A stretch of 64,000 nt of DNA, taken from contig NZ_LT635801.1 of assembly GCF_900128495.1 (NCBI RefSeq), positions 2,473,083 through 2,537,082 on the forward strand, written 5' to 3'. Shown here piece by piece: positions 18,103 through 27,627 of the stretch (positions within the stretch are counted from its first letter, which is position 1; the number at the start of each line of letters is the position of its first letter). The DNA comes from Bacteroides ilei (GTDB taxonomy: Bacteria > Bacteroidota > Bacteroidia > Bacteroidales > Bacteroidaceae). The translations under genes were made by a program, and so were the position numbers. The notes beneath the pieces were generated by a model. It ran no database searches and was not told the origin of the DNA. It saw nothing but the letters and a program-made list of their open reading frames with translations.

Positions 18103-19467
18103 ACGCAAAAGATTTAATATTTTGGATAAAGAATAGGCTTTTCAGAAAGGCTGCATGCTCTCAATATAAGTTATCGCTTATTAATATTTCTTTAAATTCC
18201 GGGGGGGGGCAAATTAGAATATTTAAAAAAATTAAATTGGGAAAGAAGAATTGAAATAGTACAATTTGCATATGATAACATACCATTCTATAAAGAATAT
18301 TATGATAGCAAAGGTTTCAATCCTTCTGATCTTAAAAAAGAAAAAGACTGGGAAAAAGTTCCTATTCTTCCTAAAAAGTTAGTGCGAGAAAACATAGAGA
18401 AAATCAAAAATTCAAATGTACCGGATAAACATATAGGAATAGCAACAACAGGAGGATCTACCGGATTACCACTAAAAATCTATACAGACAAAAGGTTCAA
18501 TTGGGAAGTGTTAGGATGGAGAATGTTCAAGCAATGGGACGTTTCCCCCGCCGATAATGTTGGAATTATACATAGAAGAGTGCCTACCACTTTTTTCGGA
18601 AAATTTAAGAACAGAGCCTTATGGTGGCCTACCCAAAGAGCTTATCTGAATGCTTCCTCGATGAATGAGGAAGAAATAAAAAACTTCGTAAATGAGATTA
18701 TCAGCAAGAAAATAGTTTGGCTTCAGGGATACGTGGGTGGATTGGAAAAAGTTGCCGATTATATAAATACACATAATATTTCAATAACTACATTGAGATT
18801 AGTTTGGTCAACAAGTGCTCCATTGATGGATAATGTCAGACTAAAAATGGAAAGAGCTTACAATTGTAAGATTATGAATCAGTATGGTTCTAATGAGTTT
18901 CCTAATATTGCCATGCAATGTAAAGATTCGGATGATTTGCATATTAATTACGATTCAGTACACATAGATATTTTATCTAATAACAAATATGTAACTGATG
19001 AGGAAGGTGACATACTGGTAACATGCTTTGAGAATAAGGTCTTTCCTCTAATCAAATATGAAATAGGTGATAAAGGTACAATCATATCAACATCCTGCAA
19101 ATGCGGCAACCCATTGCCTCAACTTAAAAGAATAAAGGGTAGGACTTCTGATTCTGTTTATACTCCCAATGGAAGATATATTGATGGCAATTATTTAACT
19201 TGTTTGTTTGATGATTATCCTACAATCTTTGATCAATTTCAGGTATATCAGGCGAAGGATTATTCTTTAGATATCAGAGTCAAAATATACAAAGATAATG
19301 TAGAGACAAAGAAAGCTCTTGATACCATAAAGAGAACACTTGAAGCTAAAGTAAATAATGAAATACCCGTCAGTATATCTATTGTGAACCATATTAATGA
19401 TGATAAGGGGAAAATAAGATATATAATCAGTGAAATAGCATTGGATAAAATAAAGAACAATTTATGA
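18099..19467 (+). pseudogene. CapK/PaaK-like adenylate-forming ligase, frameshifted at a poly-G tract (phase-variable candidate, OFF)
   Basis: The ATG at 18099 overlaps the capA-like stop codon and opens a frame that meets 9 G at codon 35 (18201-18209) and ends at TGA 18252-18254, giving 51 residues. The rest of the protein continues in another frame (GGC AAA TTA GAA from 18208) without a stop to 19467. With 8 or 11 G the two parts join into about 455 residues, the usual size of phenylacetate-CoA ligase-like CapK proteins. The distal part has the AMP-binding loop TTGGSTGLPLKIY, NQYGSNEFPNIA and KYEIGDKG. The family activates carboxylates, so a role in acyl or amino-acid decoration of the glycan is possible. 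The end overlaps the next gene (ATGA), as expected for a gene that is still in use. Confidence 0.85.
18201..18209 (+). repeat. Poly-G tract (9 G) causing the frameshift in the CapK-like gene
   Basis: Nine consecutive G between TTAAATTCC and CAAATTAG. Frame arithmetic gives an open gene at 8 or 11 G. At 10 G the frame meets TAG within two codons after the tract. A single-base slip to 8 would therefore switch the gene on. Confidence 0.92.
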
Positions 19468-20600
19468 AAGTCCTTCATTTCGGAACCCTTAATGTCAATG
19501 CCGGAGGACCGGCTATGAGTACCTATAACACGCTTTATGGACTCAAACAACAAGGAGTTAACGCAGAAATAATCATGTATCCTCTTTCTACAAACGGGAA
19601 ACTAAGAGGTGAAGAGGTGCAAGTTCATTATGCCAAAGCTCCATTGGAACACAAATTAGCATACTCTCCTACTCTAAAAAAAGAGATAAAGGCTTTGGGT
19701 GATTACGACATATATCATGCCCAGGGTGTATGGCAATATCCGACATACGCCATAGCAAATGTGGCAAAATCATTGAATAAACCTTATATCATTACCCCAA
19801 GAGGAATGCTTTATCCGCAGGATATAAGGAAATCGAACAAGTTTTTCAAACTCCTGTCGTTAAAGCTTCGACTATTAAATGATCTGAACAAGGCTGCTTG
19901 TGTACAGGTGACATGTATGGATGAAATGAGGTATTGCAGGGAACTTGGAGTGACCTCTCCTATCGCTGTTATTCCTAACCCTATAGAAATCAAAGAATAT
20001 ACCGAGAAGAAGAAAGATGATATATTCAGGCTTGGTTATTTAGGCAGGTTGTCGCCAAGAAAAAATGTAGAGAGCCTTATATATGCTTTTGATGATTTAA
20101 AAGACATAGCAAAGGATGCTGAATTGCTGATAATAGGTGGTGGAGATGAAAAATACGAACGTTTCCTGAAGGACGAAGTAAAAAGGCTTGGACTGAATAA
20201 CGTAAGATTTACAGGTTTCCTTTCAGGCAAAGAGAAAGATGAAGCTATAGCCTCTGTTTCCGTTTTGGCTATGCCAAGTGAATTCGAGAATTTGGGGAAT
20301 GTCATTCTTGAAGGCTTAATAAGACGTATCCCATGTATAGCAACCAAAGGTTCACCATGGGAAGAACTGGAAACACACAAGTGCGGATGGTGGGTTGATT
20401 ATAACCAGCAAGTAATTACAGAAGCAGTAAAAAAGGCTATACAATTACCTCAAACTGAATTGGATGAAATGGGTGAAAGAGGTCGTAAGCTGATGGAAGA
20501 TAATTATTCGATAGAAGAAGTCGCAAAGAAATTCAAGATCCTTTATGAATGGATCTGTACAGATAAAAATAAACCTTCTTTTGTTTATTTTAATACATAG
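19464..20600 (+). CDS. Glycosyltransferase family 4
   Basis: A 378-residue GT-B enzyme starting within the stop codon of the CapK-like gene. The N-terminal domain has FGTLNVNAGGPAMSTYNTLY, a common GT4 acceptor-domain start. The C-terminal domain has LGYLGRLSPRKNVESLIYA near 190-210 and AMPSEFENLGNVILEGLIRR near 270-290, with the paired Glu residues of the donor site. It adds one sugar of the repeat unit; the sugar cannot be told from sequence. Because its translation is coupled to the phase-variable upstream gene, its output may vary with that gene's state. Confidence 0.86.
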   Translation: MKVLHFGTLNVNAGGPAMSTYNTLYGLKQQGVNAEIIMYPLSTNGKLRGEEVQVHYAKAPLEHKLAYSPTLKKEIKALGDYDIYHAQGVWQYPTYAIANVAKSLNKPYIITPRGMLYPQDIRKSNKFFKLLSLKLRLLNDLNKAACVQVTCMDEMRYCRELGVTSPIAVIPNPIEIKEYTEKKKDDIFRLGYLGRLSPRKNVESLIYAFDDLKDIAKDAELLIIGGGDEKYERFLKDEVKRLGLNNVRFTGFLSGKEKDEAIASVSVLAMPSEFENLGNVILEGLIRRIPCIATKGSPWEELETHKCGWWVDYNQQVITEAVKKAIQLPQTELDEMGERGRKLMEDNYSIEEVAKKFKILYEWICTDKNKPSFVYFNT

Positions 20601-20612
20601 TTATTACTAACA

Positions 20613-21167
20613 ATGATTAATAAAGTTCAGCTTGATTCTTTTTCAAACGGAAATTTTAGTAAGGGAACAGGTTTTCTTAAAATAATTATATGGTATTTCG
20701 TGAACGCACTAATTGTACGCGCCTCATGGAATCCGTTTATGGGAATAAAGATAGCTCTGTTAAAAGCATTCGGGGCCAAGATAGGTAAAGGGTTGATAAT
20801 AAAAAATAATGTATGTATCAAGTTCCCATGGAAACTAACTATTGGAGATAATGTTTGGTTGGGTGAAAATTGTTGGATAGATAATCTGGATTACGTTACT
20901 ATTGGTAACAATGTGTGTATATCGCAAGGGGCTTTACTACTTACTGGTAATCATGATTATACCCTTACTTCGTTTGATTATAGAAATGCTCCTATCATCA
21001 TAGAAGATGGAGCTTGGATTGGAGCAAAATCAGTGGTTTGTCCGGGAGTAACAGTTCATAGTCATGCGCTACTGACTGTTGGATCTATTGCAACAAAGGA
21101 TATGGAGGAATATAGTATTTATCAGGGGAACCCAGCTAAACAGATAAGAAAAAGAATAATCAGATGA
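20613..21167 (+). CDS. WcaF-like acetyltransferase (left-handed beta-helix)
   Basis: 184 residues with hexapeptide repeats from about 45 to 165 (IGKGLIIKNNVCIKFPWK, IGDNVWLGENCWIDN, IGNNVCISQGALLL) and the active-site segment TGNHDYTLTSFDYRNAPIII. This is the pattern of WcaF/NodL-type O-acetyltransferases that use acetyl-CoA to modify exopolysaccharide sugars in the cytoplasm. The stop codon overlaps the start of the SGNH gene by 4 bp. Confidence 0.85.
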   Translation: MINKVQLDSFSNGNFSKGTGFLKIIIWYFVNALIVRASWNPFMGIKIALLKAFGAKIGKGLIIKNNVCIKFPWKLTIGDNVWLGENCWIDNLDYVTIGNNVCISQGALLLTGNHDYTLTSFDYRNAPIIIEDGAWIGAKSVVCPGVTVHSHALLTVGSIATKDMEEYSIYQGNPAKQIRKRIIR

Positions 21168-22066
21168 AAAAACTAAAAATATTTTTGGCTATTCCAATTA
21201 TTTTGTTAGGGGGGGGGGAAATCGCCCTAAGAATTTACGGATTATGCAATGCCCCACTCTATCAGGCAAGTGACAAATATGAATATATGGTTTGCCCCAA
21301 CCAGGAGGGCTCGAGATTTTTCAACCATTACAAGTATAACAGCTATTCGCAACGAAGTGACGAGCCGGACAGCACAAAGACCATAATATTAGGGCTTGGC
21401 GACTCGGTGATATTCGGAGGAATACAGACAGACCAGAAGGACTTGGCTACGTCTGTATTCACGGCAGAAACGGGAATGCAGATGCTGAACATTTCTGCAG
21501 GCAGCTGGGGACCGGATAACTGTGCGGCGTATTTGAAAGAGAAGGGTCTGTTCAGGGCAAAGGCTATGTTTCTGCTTGTGAGCAGCCACGACGCACACGA
21601 CAATATGGATTTTCAGCCTATAGTTGGAGTGCATCCTGCCTATCCTGACAAACAGTATAAATTGGCTCTATGGGAACTGATGGACAGATATGTGATGCCA
21701 CGGGTGTTCAAGAAAAAGAGTACGGAGCCTGATCCTGACCAGAAGGTGGCGCAGGGTGTGGGGATAAAGAAAGGCGGAATGGTATTCAATTCGGGTTTTG
21801 ACGAGCTGAAAGCCATAGCAGATAGTGCCGATATTCCCTTGGTGGTATATCTGCATGCAGACCTGGATGAACTGAAAAAAGACAAATACAATGAACAAGG
21901 CATGGAAATAATAGACTGGACAAAAAAGAACAAGGTAACTCTAATAAAAGAACTGGACTACAACTTTACGGAAAAGGATTACAGAGACGGAATTCATATC
22001 AACGCTAAGGGACAAAGGAAGCTGGCAGATATAATGGAAAAAATTATGCCGGAATATATAAAATGA
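21164..22066 (+). CDS. SGNH-hydrolase-like protein, membrane-anchored or exported, phase-variable candidate (ON)
   Basis: 300 residues. An N-terminal hydrophobic segment (about residues 4-20) is a signal anchor or signal peptide. Block I with the catalytic Ser is ILGLGDSVIFGG near 75-86, and block V with Asp and His is RDGIHINAKGQRKLA near 270-285. Such proteins remove or transfer acetyl groups on surface glycans outside the cytoplasm. Codons 16-18 lie in a 10-G run (21209-21218) encoding Gly-Gly-Gly in the hydrophobic segment, so the frame is open now. With 9 G a TAA follows within four codons, and with 11 G a TGA follows about 20 codons later. It starts 4 bp inside the wcaF-like gene. Confidence 0.83.
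   Translation: MKKLKIFLAIPIILLGGGEIALRIYGLCNAPLYQASDKYEYMVCPNQEGSRFFNHYKYNSYSQRSDEPDSTKTIILGLGDSVIFGGIQTDQKDLATSVFTAETGMQMLNISAGSWGPDNCAAYLKEKGLFRAKAMFLLVSSHDAHDNMDFQPIVGVHPAYPDKQYKLALWELMDRYVMPRVFKKKSTEPDPDQKVAQGVGIKKGGMVFNSGFDELKAIADSADIPLVVYLHADLDELKKDKYNEQGMEIIDWTKKNKVTLIKELDYNFTEKDYRDGIHINAKGQRKLADIMEKIMPEYIK
21209..21218 (+). repeat. Poly-G tract (10 G) at codons 16-19 of the SGNH gene
   Basis: Ten consecutive G starting on a codon boundary, the tenth being the first base of a GAA codon. Placement near the 5' end of the gene is typical of contingency tracts, because a slip removes nearly the whole protein. Confidence 0.92.
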
Positions 22067-22072
22067 CGATTA

Positions 22073-22828
22073 ATGAAAGTTTCAATAATAACCTCGTGCT
22101 TCAATCGTGAAGCTACCATAGCACAGGCGATAGAAAGCGTACTGGCACAGGACTACCCGGACATAGAATACATCGTAGTGGACGGAGCCAGTAAGGACAA
22201 CTCACTAGAGGTGATAAACCGCTATAAGGACCGCATAGCGAAAATCATCTCGGAACCGGACAGAGGTATGTATGAGGGTATCAACAAAGGTATCAAACTG
22301 GCTACCGGAGACATTATCGGTCTGCTGCACAGCGATGACTTTTTATATTCCACTGACACCATCAGTAAAATAGTCCGGAAATTCCATGATTCGAAAGCAG
22401 ACTTCGTGTATGGGAACGGACTGTTTGTTGACTTTCAGGATACAAACAAGGTAATCCGTAACTGGATAGGAGGAAATTATTCCAAATGGAAAGTGAAACA
22501 CGGATGGCTTCCTTTGCACCCGACATGTTATATCCGGAAATCCTGCATAGACCGACTAGGACTTTATGATGAGAGCTACAAAATAGCGGCAGATTCGGAT
22601 TTCCTGTTCCGCTACCTCTATGAAGCGAATCTGAAGGTATCCTACCTGAACGAATACATTGTCAGGATGCGGATGGGAGGGCTTTCTACCGATAGTGCCA
22701 AGCGCAAACAGATGTGGGAAGAGGATGTACGTATGTACCGGAGCCATGGGCTCCCCCCTACCTGGACTAAACTTCAAAAAATGGCCTGGAAGATACCTCA
22801 GTTCATTACAGCCAAATTAAAATTTTAA
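22073..22828 (+). CDS. Glycosyltransferase family 2 (WcaE-like)
   Basis: A 251-residue GT-A enzyme. It shows the GT2 start [30 protein letters not shown], the [14 protein letters not shown] segment and the HSDDFLY metal-binding DxD-type motif near 88-94, plus a late [16 protein letters not shown]. The pattern is close to WcaE-type transferases of colanic-acid-like systems. From here rightwards the DNA becomes clearly more GC-rich than the genes before it. Confidence 0.87.
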   Translation: MKVSIITSCFNREATIAQAIESVLAQDYPDIEYIVVDGASKDNSLEVINRYKDRIAKIISEPDRGMYEGINKGIKLATGDIIGLLHSDDFLYSTDTISKIVRKFHDSKADFVYGNGLFVDFQDTNKVIRNWIGGNYSKWKVKHGWLPLHPTCYIRKSCIDRLGLYDESYKIAADSDFLFRYLYEANLKVSYLNEYIVRMRMGGLSTDSAKRKQMWEEDVRMYRSHGLPPTWTKLQKMAWKIPQFITAKLKF

Positions 22829-22839
22829 ATTCTCGAAAT

Positions 22840-24177
22840 ATGAACGATTTCAAGCATATAAATATCGCCGTAGCCGGTACAGGCTATGTAGGTCTGTCCA
22901 TCGCTACCCTACTGGCCCAACACCATAGAGTGACGGCTGTAGACGTGATTCCTGAAAAAGTCAATAAAATCAATAATAAAATCAGTCCGATACAGGACGA
23001 GTATATCGAAAAATACCTGGCTGAAAAGGAACTGGACCTGACCGCTACGCTGGACGGAGCTTCCGCCTACAAGGATGCGGACTTCATCATCATCGCGGCT
23101 CCGACCAACTATGATCCGGTGAAGAACTATTTCGACACAAGCCACGTGGAAGAAGTGATTGACCTGGTGCTGGAAGTGAACCCGGATGCGGTGATGGTCA
23201 TCAAGAGCACTATCCCGGTAGGTTACTGCCGGAGCCTGTACGTGAAGTACGCGGAGAAATTCAAAACCTCTCCTGCCCTTCAGGGAAAGAAATTCAACCT
23301 GCTGTTCTCGCCGGAATTCCTGCGCGAGAGCAAGGCCCTCTATGACAACCTCTACCCCAGCCGCATCATCGTGGGCTATCCGAAATTCATCGACGGACGG
23401 GATGCCGAAAATGCAGCCATCAACGCCATCGCCGGAGAACACCTGGAAGAAAAGGCACATGAGTTTGCGGCCCTGCTACAGGAAGGGGCTATCAAGGAGA
23501 ATGTGGAAACGCTGTTTATGGGACTGAAGGAAGCAGAGGCAGTAAAGCTTTTCGCCAATACATACCTTGCCTTGCGTGTTTCCTATTTCAATGAACTGGA
23601 TACATACGCCGAAGTGAAAGGGCTGGATACACAGGCTATCATTCAGGGTATTTGTCTGGATCCACGTATCGGTACACATTATAACAATCCGTCGTTCGGC
23701 TACGGGGGCTACTGTCTGCCGAAAGACACGAAGCAGCTTCTTGCCAACTATGCAGACGTACCGGAAAACCTGATTCACGCCATTGTGGAATCGAACCGTA
23801 CACGCAAGGATTTCATTGCCGACCAGGTGCTGAAAATGGCCGGATATTATGATTATTATAACCGGGGAGACTTTGACCCTGCGAAAGAGAAACAATGCGT
23901 CATCGGGGTGTACCGCCTCACCATGAAATCGAACAGCGATAACTTCCGCCAAAGCAGTATCCAGGGCGTTATGAAACGTATCAAGGCCAAAGGAGCCACC
24001 GTAATCATTTATGAACCTACGCTGGAAGACGGCAGCACCTTCTTCGGGTCGAAAGTAGTGAATGATCTGGAAACATTCAAACAGCAGAGCCAGGCCATCA
24101 TAGCCAACCGCTATGATACGTGTCTGGACGATGTAAAGGAAAAAGTATATACACGGGATATATTCAGAAGAGATTGA
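22840..24177 (+). CDS. ugd: UDP-sugar 6-dehydrogenase (UDP-glucose dehydrogenase type)
   Basis: A 445-residue nucleotide-sugar dehydrogenase that oxidises a UDP-hexose to the uronic acid with two NAD. The N-terminal Rossmann site is [19 protein letters not shown] at about 11-29. [11 protein letters not shown] and [20 protein letters not shown] lie in the middle. The catalytic Cys is in [14 protein letters not shown] near 286-300. This is consistent with UDP-glucose dehydrogenase; a UDP-HexNAc dehydrogenase cannot be fully excluded. It supplies a uronic acid to the polysaccharide. Confidence 0.85.
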   Translation: MNDFKHINIAVAGTGYVGLSIATLLAQHHRVTAVDVIPEKVNKINNKISPIQDEYIEKYLAEKELDLTATLDGASAYKDADFIIIAAPTNYDPVKNYFDTSHVEEVIDLVLEVNPDAVMVIKSTIPVGYCRSLYVKYAEKFKTSPALQGKKFNLLFSPEFLRESKALYDNLYPSRIIVGYPKFIDGRDAENAAINAIAGEHLEEKAHEFAALLQEGAIKENVETLFMGLKEAEAVKLFANTYLALRVSYFNELDTYAEVKGLDTQAIIQGICLDPRIGTHYNNPSFGYGGYCLPKDTKQLLANYADVPENLIHAIVESNRTRKDFIADQVLKMAGYYDYYNRGDFDPAKEKQCVIGVYRLTMKSNSDNFRQSSIQGVMKRIKAKGATVIIYEPTLEDGSTFFGSKVVNDLETFKQQSQAIIANRYDTCLDDVKEKVYTRDIFRRD

Positions 24178-24210
24178 CATAAAAACAAAAAACAAACTTT
24201 TAATAATTTT

Positions 24211-25305
24211 ATGAGTAACAAGACAGCATTGATTACCGGTATCACCGGACAGGACGGCTCTTTCTTGGCTGAGTTCCTATTGGAAAAAGGTTATGACGTA
24301 CACGGCACCATCCGCCGCTCGTCGGTAGACTACCGTGAACGTATCGCACACCTGGAAGGAAAGCCACACTTCCACCTGCACTATGCCGACCTGGGAGACT
24401 CCATGAGCATAATCCAGGTGGTGAACAAGGTGAAACCGACCGAAATATATAACCTGGCCGCACAGAGCCATGTGCAGGTGAGCTTCGACTCGCCGGAATT
24501 TACGGCCGATGTGGACGCTACGGGCGTGCTCCGTGTGCTGGAAGCCGTGCGCCAGTGCGGACTGACGGAGACCTGCCGCATTTACCAGGCATCGACTTCG
24601 GAACTGTACGGCAAGGTGGAGGAGGTTCCGCAGAACGAGAACACACCGTTCCATCCTTACAGCCCGTATGCCGTGGCCAAGCTGTACGGATACTGGATAG
24701 TGAAGGAATACCGCGAGGCATATAACATGTTCTGCTGCTCGGGTATCCTGTTCAACCACGAAAGCGAACGCCGTGGGGAGACTTTCGTAACCCGCAAGAT
24801 CACGCTGGCCGCCGCGCGTATAGCACAGGGCAAGCAGGAGAAGCTGTACCTGGGTAACCTGTCTTCCCTGCGTGACTGGGGCTATGCGAAGGACTACGTG
24901 GAATGTATGTGGCTGATCCTGCAGAACGACAAGCCGGAAGACTTCGTGATAGCTACGGGTGTGCAGCACTCGGTACGTGAGTTTACGGAACTGGCCTTCA
25001 AGTATGTGGGCATCGAGCTGGAGTTCAAGGGTGAAGGGCTGGACGAAAAGGGCTACGACAAGGCTACCGGCAAGGTGCTGGTAGAGGTATCTAAAGACTT
25101 CTACCGCCCGACGGACGTGGTGAACCTGTGGGGTGACCCTACCAAGGCGAAGGCGAAACTGGGCTGGAACCCGTCGAAGACCAGCTTTGAGGAACTGGTG
25201 AAGATCATGGTAGACCATGACATGGCGAAGGTGGCCGTGGAGAAGGCAGGCGACCATATCCGGATGAACCTGGCCGAATACCTGGAAAAAGGAATCGTGA
25301 AATAA
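24211..25305 (+). CDS. gmd: GDP-mannose 4,6-dehydratase
   Basis: A 364-residue extended SDR enzyme that converts GDP-mannose to GDP-4-keto-6-deoxymannose, the first step to GDP-fucose. The NADP site is [19 protein letters not shown] at about 6-24. [13 protein letters not shown] is the typical Gmd segment, the active-site Tyr/Lys are in [11 protein letters not shown], and [17 protein letters not shown] is diagnostic. Length matches the family. fcl follows 30 bp later. Confidence 0.95.
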   Translation: MSNKTALITGITGQDGSFLAEFLLEKGYDVHGTIRRSSVDYRERIAHLEGKPHFHLHYADLGDSMSIIQVVNKVKPTEIYNLAAQSHVQVSFDSPEFTADVDATGVLRVLEAVRQCGLTETCRIYQASTSELYGKVEEVPQNENTPFHPYSPYAVAKLYGYWIVKEYREAYNMFCCSGILFNHESERRGETFVTRKITLAAARIAQGKQEKLYLGNLSSLRDWGYAKDYVECMWLILQNDKPEDFVIATGVQHSVREFTELAFKYVGIELEFKGEGLDEKGYDKATGKVLVEVSKDFYRPTDVVNLWGDPTKAKAKLGWNPSKTSFEELVKIMVDHDMAKVAVEKAGDHIRMNLAEYLEKGIVK

Positions 25306-25335
25306 GGGACGTTTTTAAAAGAAAGGGAAAAAGAT

Positions 25336-26478
25336 ATGTTGGAAAAATCGGCCAAGATATATGTGGCGGGACACCATGGACTGGTGGGTTCCGCCATCTG
25401 GAACAACCTGAAGGAAAGGGGCTATGAGAACCTGGTGGGCAAATCGCACAAGGAACTGGATCTGCTGGACCCGGTAGCGGTGCGCCGCTTCTTCGATGAG
25501 GAAAAGCCGGATGCGGTGGTGCTGGCTGCCGCACATGTGGGCGGCATCATGGCCAACCTGCATTACCGGGCGGACTTCATCTACCAGAACCTGCAGATAC
25601 AGCAGAACGTGATAGGCGAAAGCTTCCGTCACGGGGTGAAGAAGCTGCTCTTTCTGGGCAGTACGTGTATCTACCCGCGTGAGGCTCCGCAGCCGATGAA
25701 GGAGGAATGTCTGCTGACTTCGCCGCTGGAATATACCAACGAGCCGTATGCCATTGCCAAGATTGCGGGACTGAAGATGTGTGAGAGCTTCAACCTGCAG
25801 TACGGCACGAACTACATTGCGGTGATGCCTACCAACCTGTACGGACCAAACGACAATTTCCACCTGGAGAACAGCCACGTGCTGCCTGCCATGATCAGGA
25901 AAATTTACCTGGCCAAATGCCTGAACGAAGGCGACTGGGCTGCGGTACGCGAGGACATCGGTCTGCGCCCGGTAAGCGTGATGCGCAACGGTGAGAAGTT
26001 TGTGGTGGACGGAACATCGGACGAGAAGGACATTACGGAGGTGCTGGCTCATTACGGCATAGCGGCCGAAGCGGTAACGCTGTGGGGCACCGGAAAGCCG
26101 CTGCGTGAGTTCTTGTGGAGCGAAGAAATGGCGGACGCCAGCGTGCATGTGCTGCTGAACGTGGACTTCAAGGATACGTATAGCACCGCAGTGAAGAATG
26201 CCGACGGCATTACGGAGATACGTAACTGCCACATCAACGTGGGCACAGGCAAGGAGCTGAGCATAAAGGAAGTGGCAGAGAAGATCATGAAGGAGATAGG
26301 CTTCAAGGGCGAACTGCGCTGGGACGCTACGAAACCGGACGGCACCCTGCGCAAACTGACTGACGTGACGAAGCTGCACAGCCTGGGATGGCACCACAAG
26401 ATTGAAATAGACGAAGGTATACACCGCCTGTATGAATGGTATCTGAAGGGTATCTGCATTAACCATCAGACAGTGTAA
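25336..26478 (+). CDS. fcl: GDP-L-fucose synthase, long form
   Basis: A 380-residue SDR epimerase/reductase that turns GDP-4-keto-6-deoxymannose into GDP-L-fucose. It shows VAGHHGLVGSAIWNNL at the NADP site, FLGSTCIYPREAPQPMKE, the catalytic YAIAKIAG, and PTNLYGPNDNFHLENSHV. The E. coli enzyme is about 320 residues; the additional length includes an insert near residues 195-245 (around EDIGLRPVSVMRNGEKF) before the conserved GTGKPLREFLW. ManA follows after 11 bp. Confidence 0.93.
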   Translation: MLEKSAKIYVAGHHGLVGSAIWNNLKERGYENLVGKSHKELDLLDPVAVRRFFDEEKPDAVVLAAAHVGGIMANLHYRADFIYQNLQIQQNVIGESFRHGVKKLLFLGSTCIYPREAPQPMKEECLLTSPLEYTNEPYAIAKIAGLKMCESFNLQYGTNYIAVMPTNLYGPNDNFHLENSHVLPAMIRKIYLAKCLNEGDWAAVREDIGLRPVSVMRNGEKFVVDGTSDEKDITEVLAHYGIAAEAVTLWGTGKPLREFLWSEEMADASVHVLLNVDFKDTYSTAVKNADGITEIRNCHINVGTGKELSIKEVAEKIMKEIGFKGELRWDATKPDGTLRKLTDVTKLHSLGWHHKIEIDEGIHRLYEWYLKGICINHQTV

Positions 26479-26489
26479 GAGAAAACTGA

Positions 26490-27458
26490 ATGGACTTGAT
26501 TAAATTTACACCGATCTACAAGCCTACCCTGTGGGGTGGCAACAGAATACATATGTACAAGGGATTCCATACCCTGCCGGAACAGATAGGCGAAAGCTGG
26601 GAGCTGTGCGCTATGGAAGGAAACAATACGGTGGTAGCGGAAGGCAGGTACAAGGGCATCCCCCTACCCGACCTGGCGGACGAACTGAACGAGAAGCTGG
26701 TGGGAACAGAGAACTACCGCCGGTACGGAAATCGCTTCCCGCTGCTGGTGAAGTTCATCGACGCCCGCACGGATCTCTCGGTACAGGTACACCCGGGAAA
26801 CGAACTGGCACGCATGCGGCACAACTGCCCGGGGAAGAGCGAGATGTGGTATGTGATAGACGCCGAACCGGGGGCGCGCCTCTGCCTGGGATGGAACCGG
26901 GAAATGACACCCGGGGAGTATGAAGACCGGCTGCGGAACCACACCATAGAAGAGGTGTTGCGCTGGCACGACGTTCACCCGGGGGATGTGTTCAACGTAC
27001 CGGCAGGACGGGTACACAGCATCGGGGCGGGCATCCTGCTGGCGGAGATACAGCAGCCATCGGACATTACGTACCGCATCTATGACTACAACCGCCGGGA
27101 TGCAAAGGGGAACCTGCGCGAACTGCACACGGAGCTGGCCAAGGATGCCATAGACTACCGCCTGGCGGACAACGCCCGGGTAGCATACACTCCCTGCAAG
27201 GACAGGCGGGGGGAACTGCTGGACACGCCGTACTACCGTACTTCCCTACTGGACCTTACACAGCCCATGACGTGCGACTACACGGAGCTGGACAGCTTTG
27301 TGGTGTATGTGTGCGTGGGCGGAAGGGCTACGCTTCTGCCCGACGGTGGTGCGGCATGCACGCTGGCACAGGGTGAAACGGTACTGGTACCTGCCTGTGT
27401 ACACATGGTGGAGATAAGACCGGAAGGCGGAGTCAGGCTGCTGGAGTGTGGGGTGTAG
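26490..27458 (+). CDS. manA: Mannose-6-phosphate isomerase, class I
   Basis: A 322-residue zinc-dependent cupin isomerase linking fructose 6-phosphate and mannose 6-phosphate. SVQVHPGNELA near 93-103 and GKSEMWYV near 112-119 carry metal ligands; NVPAGRVHSIGAG near 170-182 is the second cupin motif. It is the last gene of the polysaccharide locus and feeds GDP-mannose formation for gmd; manB and manC are not in the window. The DNA is the most GC-rich of the window. Confidence 0.9.
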   Translation: MDLIKFTPIYKPTLWGGNRIHMYKGFHTLPEQIGESWELCAMEGNNTVVAEGRYKGIPLPDLADELNEKLVGTENYRRYGNRFPLLVKFIDARTDLSVQVHPGNELARMRHNCPGKSEMWYVIDAEPGARLCLGWNREMTPGEYEDRLRNHTIEEVLRWHDVHPGDVFNVPAGRVHSIGAGILLAEIQQPSDITYRIYDYNRRDAKGNLRELHTELAKDAIDYRLADNARVAYTPCKDRRGELLDTPYYRTSLLDLTQPMTCDYTELDSFVVYVCVGGRATLLPDGGAACTLAQGETVLVPACVHMVEIRPEGGVRLLECGV

Positions 27459-27580
27459 CGTAAACAAGAATAACGCCGAAGGAATGAAGAAATACGTTAC
27501 GGCCGGACATAGACTCATGGCCTTTACGTATACTCCCGAAAAGTAACGGACCAAACAAAGATGCAATTACCCTACGAACC

Positions 27581-27618
27581 GCAGGCATCCGTCTCTCCCT
27601 GGAGGAACGGATGCCTGC
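27581..27618 (+). terminator. Strong stem-loop at the end of the polysaccharide locus
   Basis: GCAGGCATCCGT (27581-27592) pairs perfectly with ACGGATGCCTGC (27607-27618) around a 14-base loop. There is no T run after it, so it may slow RNA decay or terminate poorly rather than act as a classical terminator. It lies between manA and the poly-G tract. Confidence 0.55.
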
Positions 27619-27627
27619 AGCGTTTAT

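Noticed and set aside
24277..26466. Long minus-strand frames (326 and 383 codons) opposite gmd and fcl
   Set aside because: They are antisense shadows produced by the GC-rich codon use of gmd and fcl; both sense proteins carry full family motifs and the antisense frames show none.
27207..27213. Run of 6 G in manA as a phase-variation tract
   Set aside because: Six G in a GC-rich gene is expected by composition and the frame is intact.
27484..27546. Tiny frame MKKYVTAGHRLMAFTYTPEK after manA
   Set aside because: Twenty codons with a passable ribosome site but no known family and no supporting context; too weak to call.
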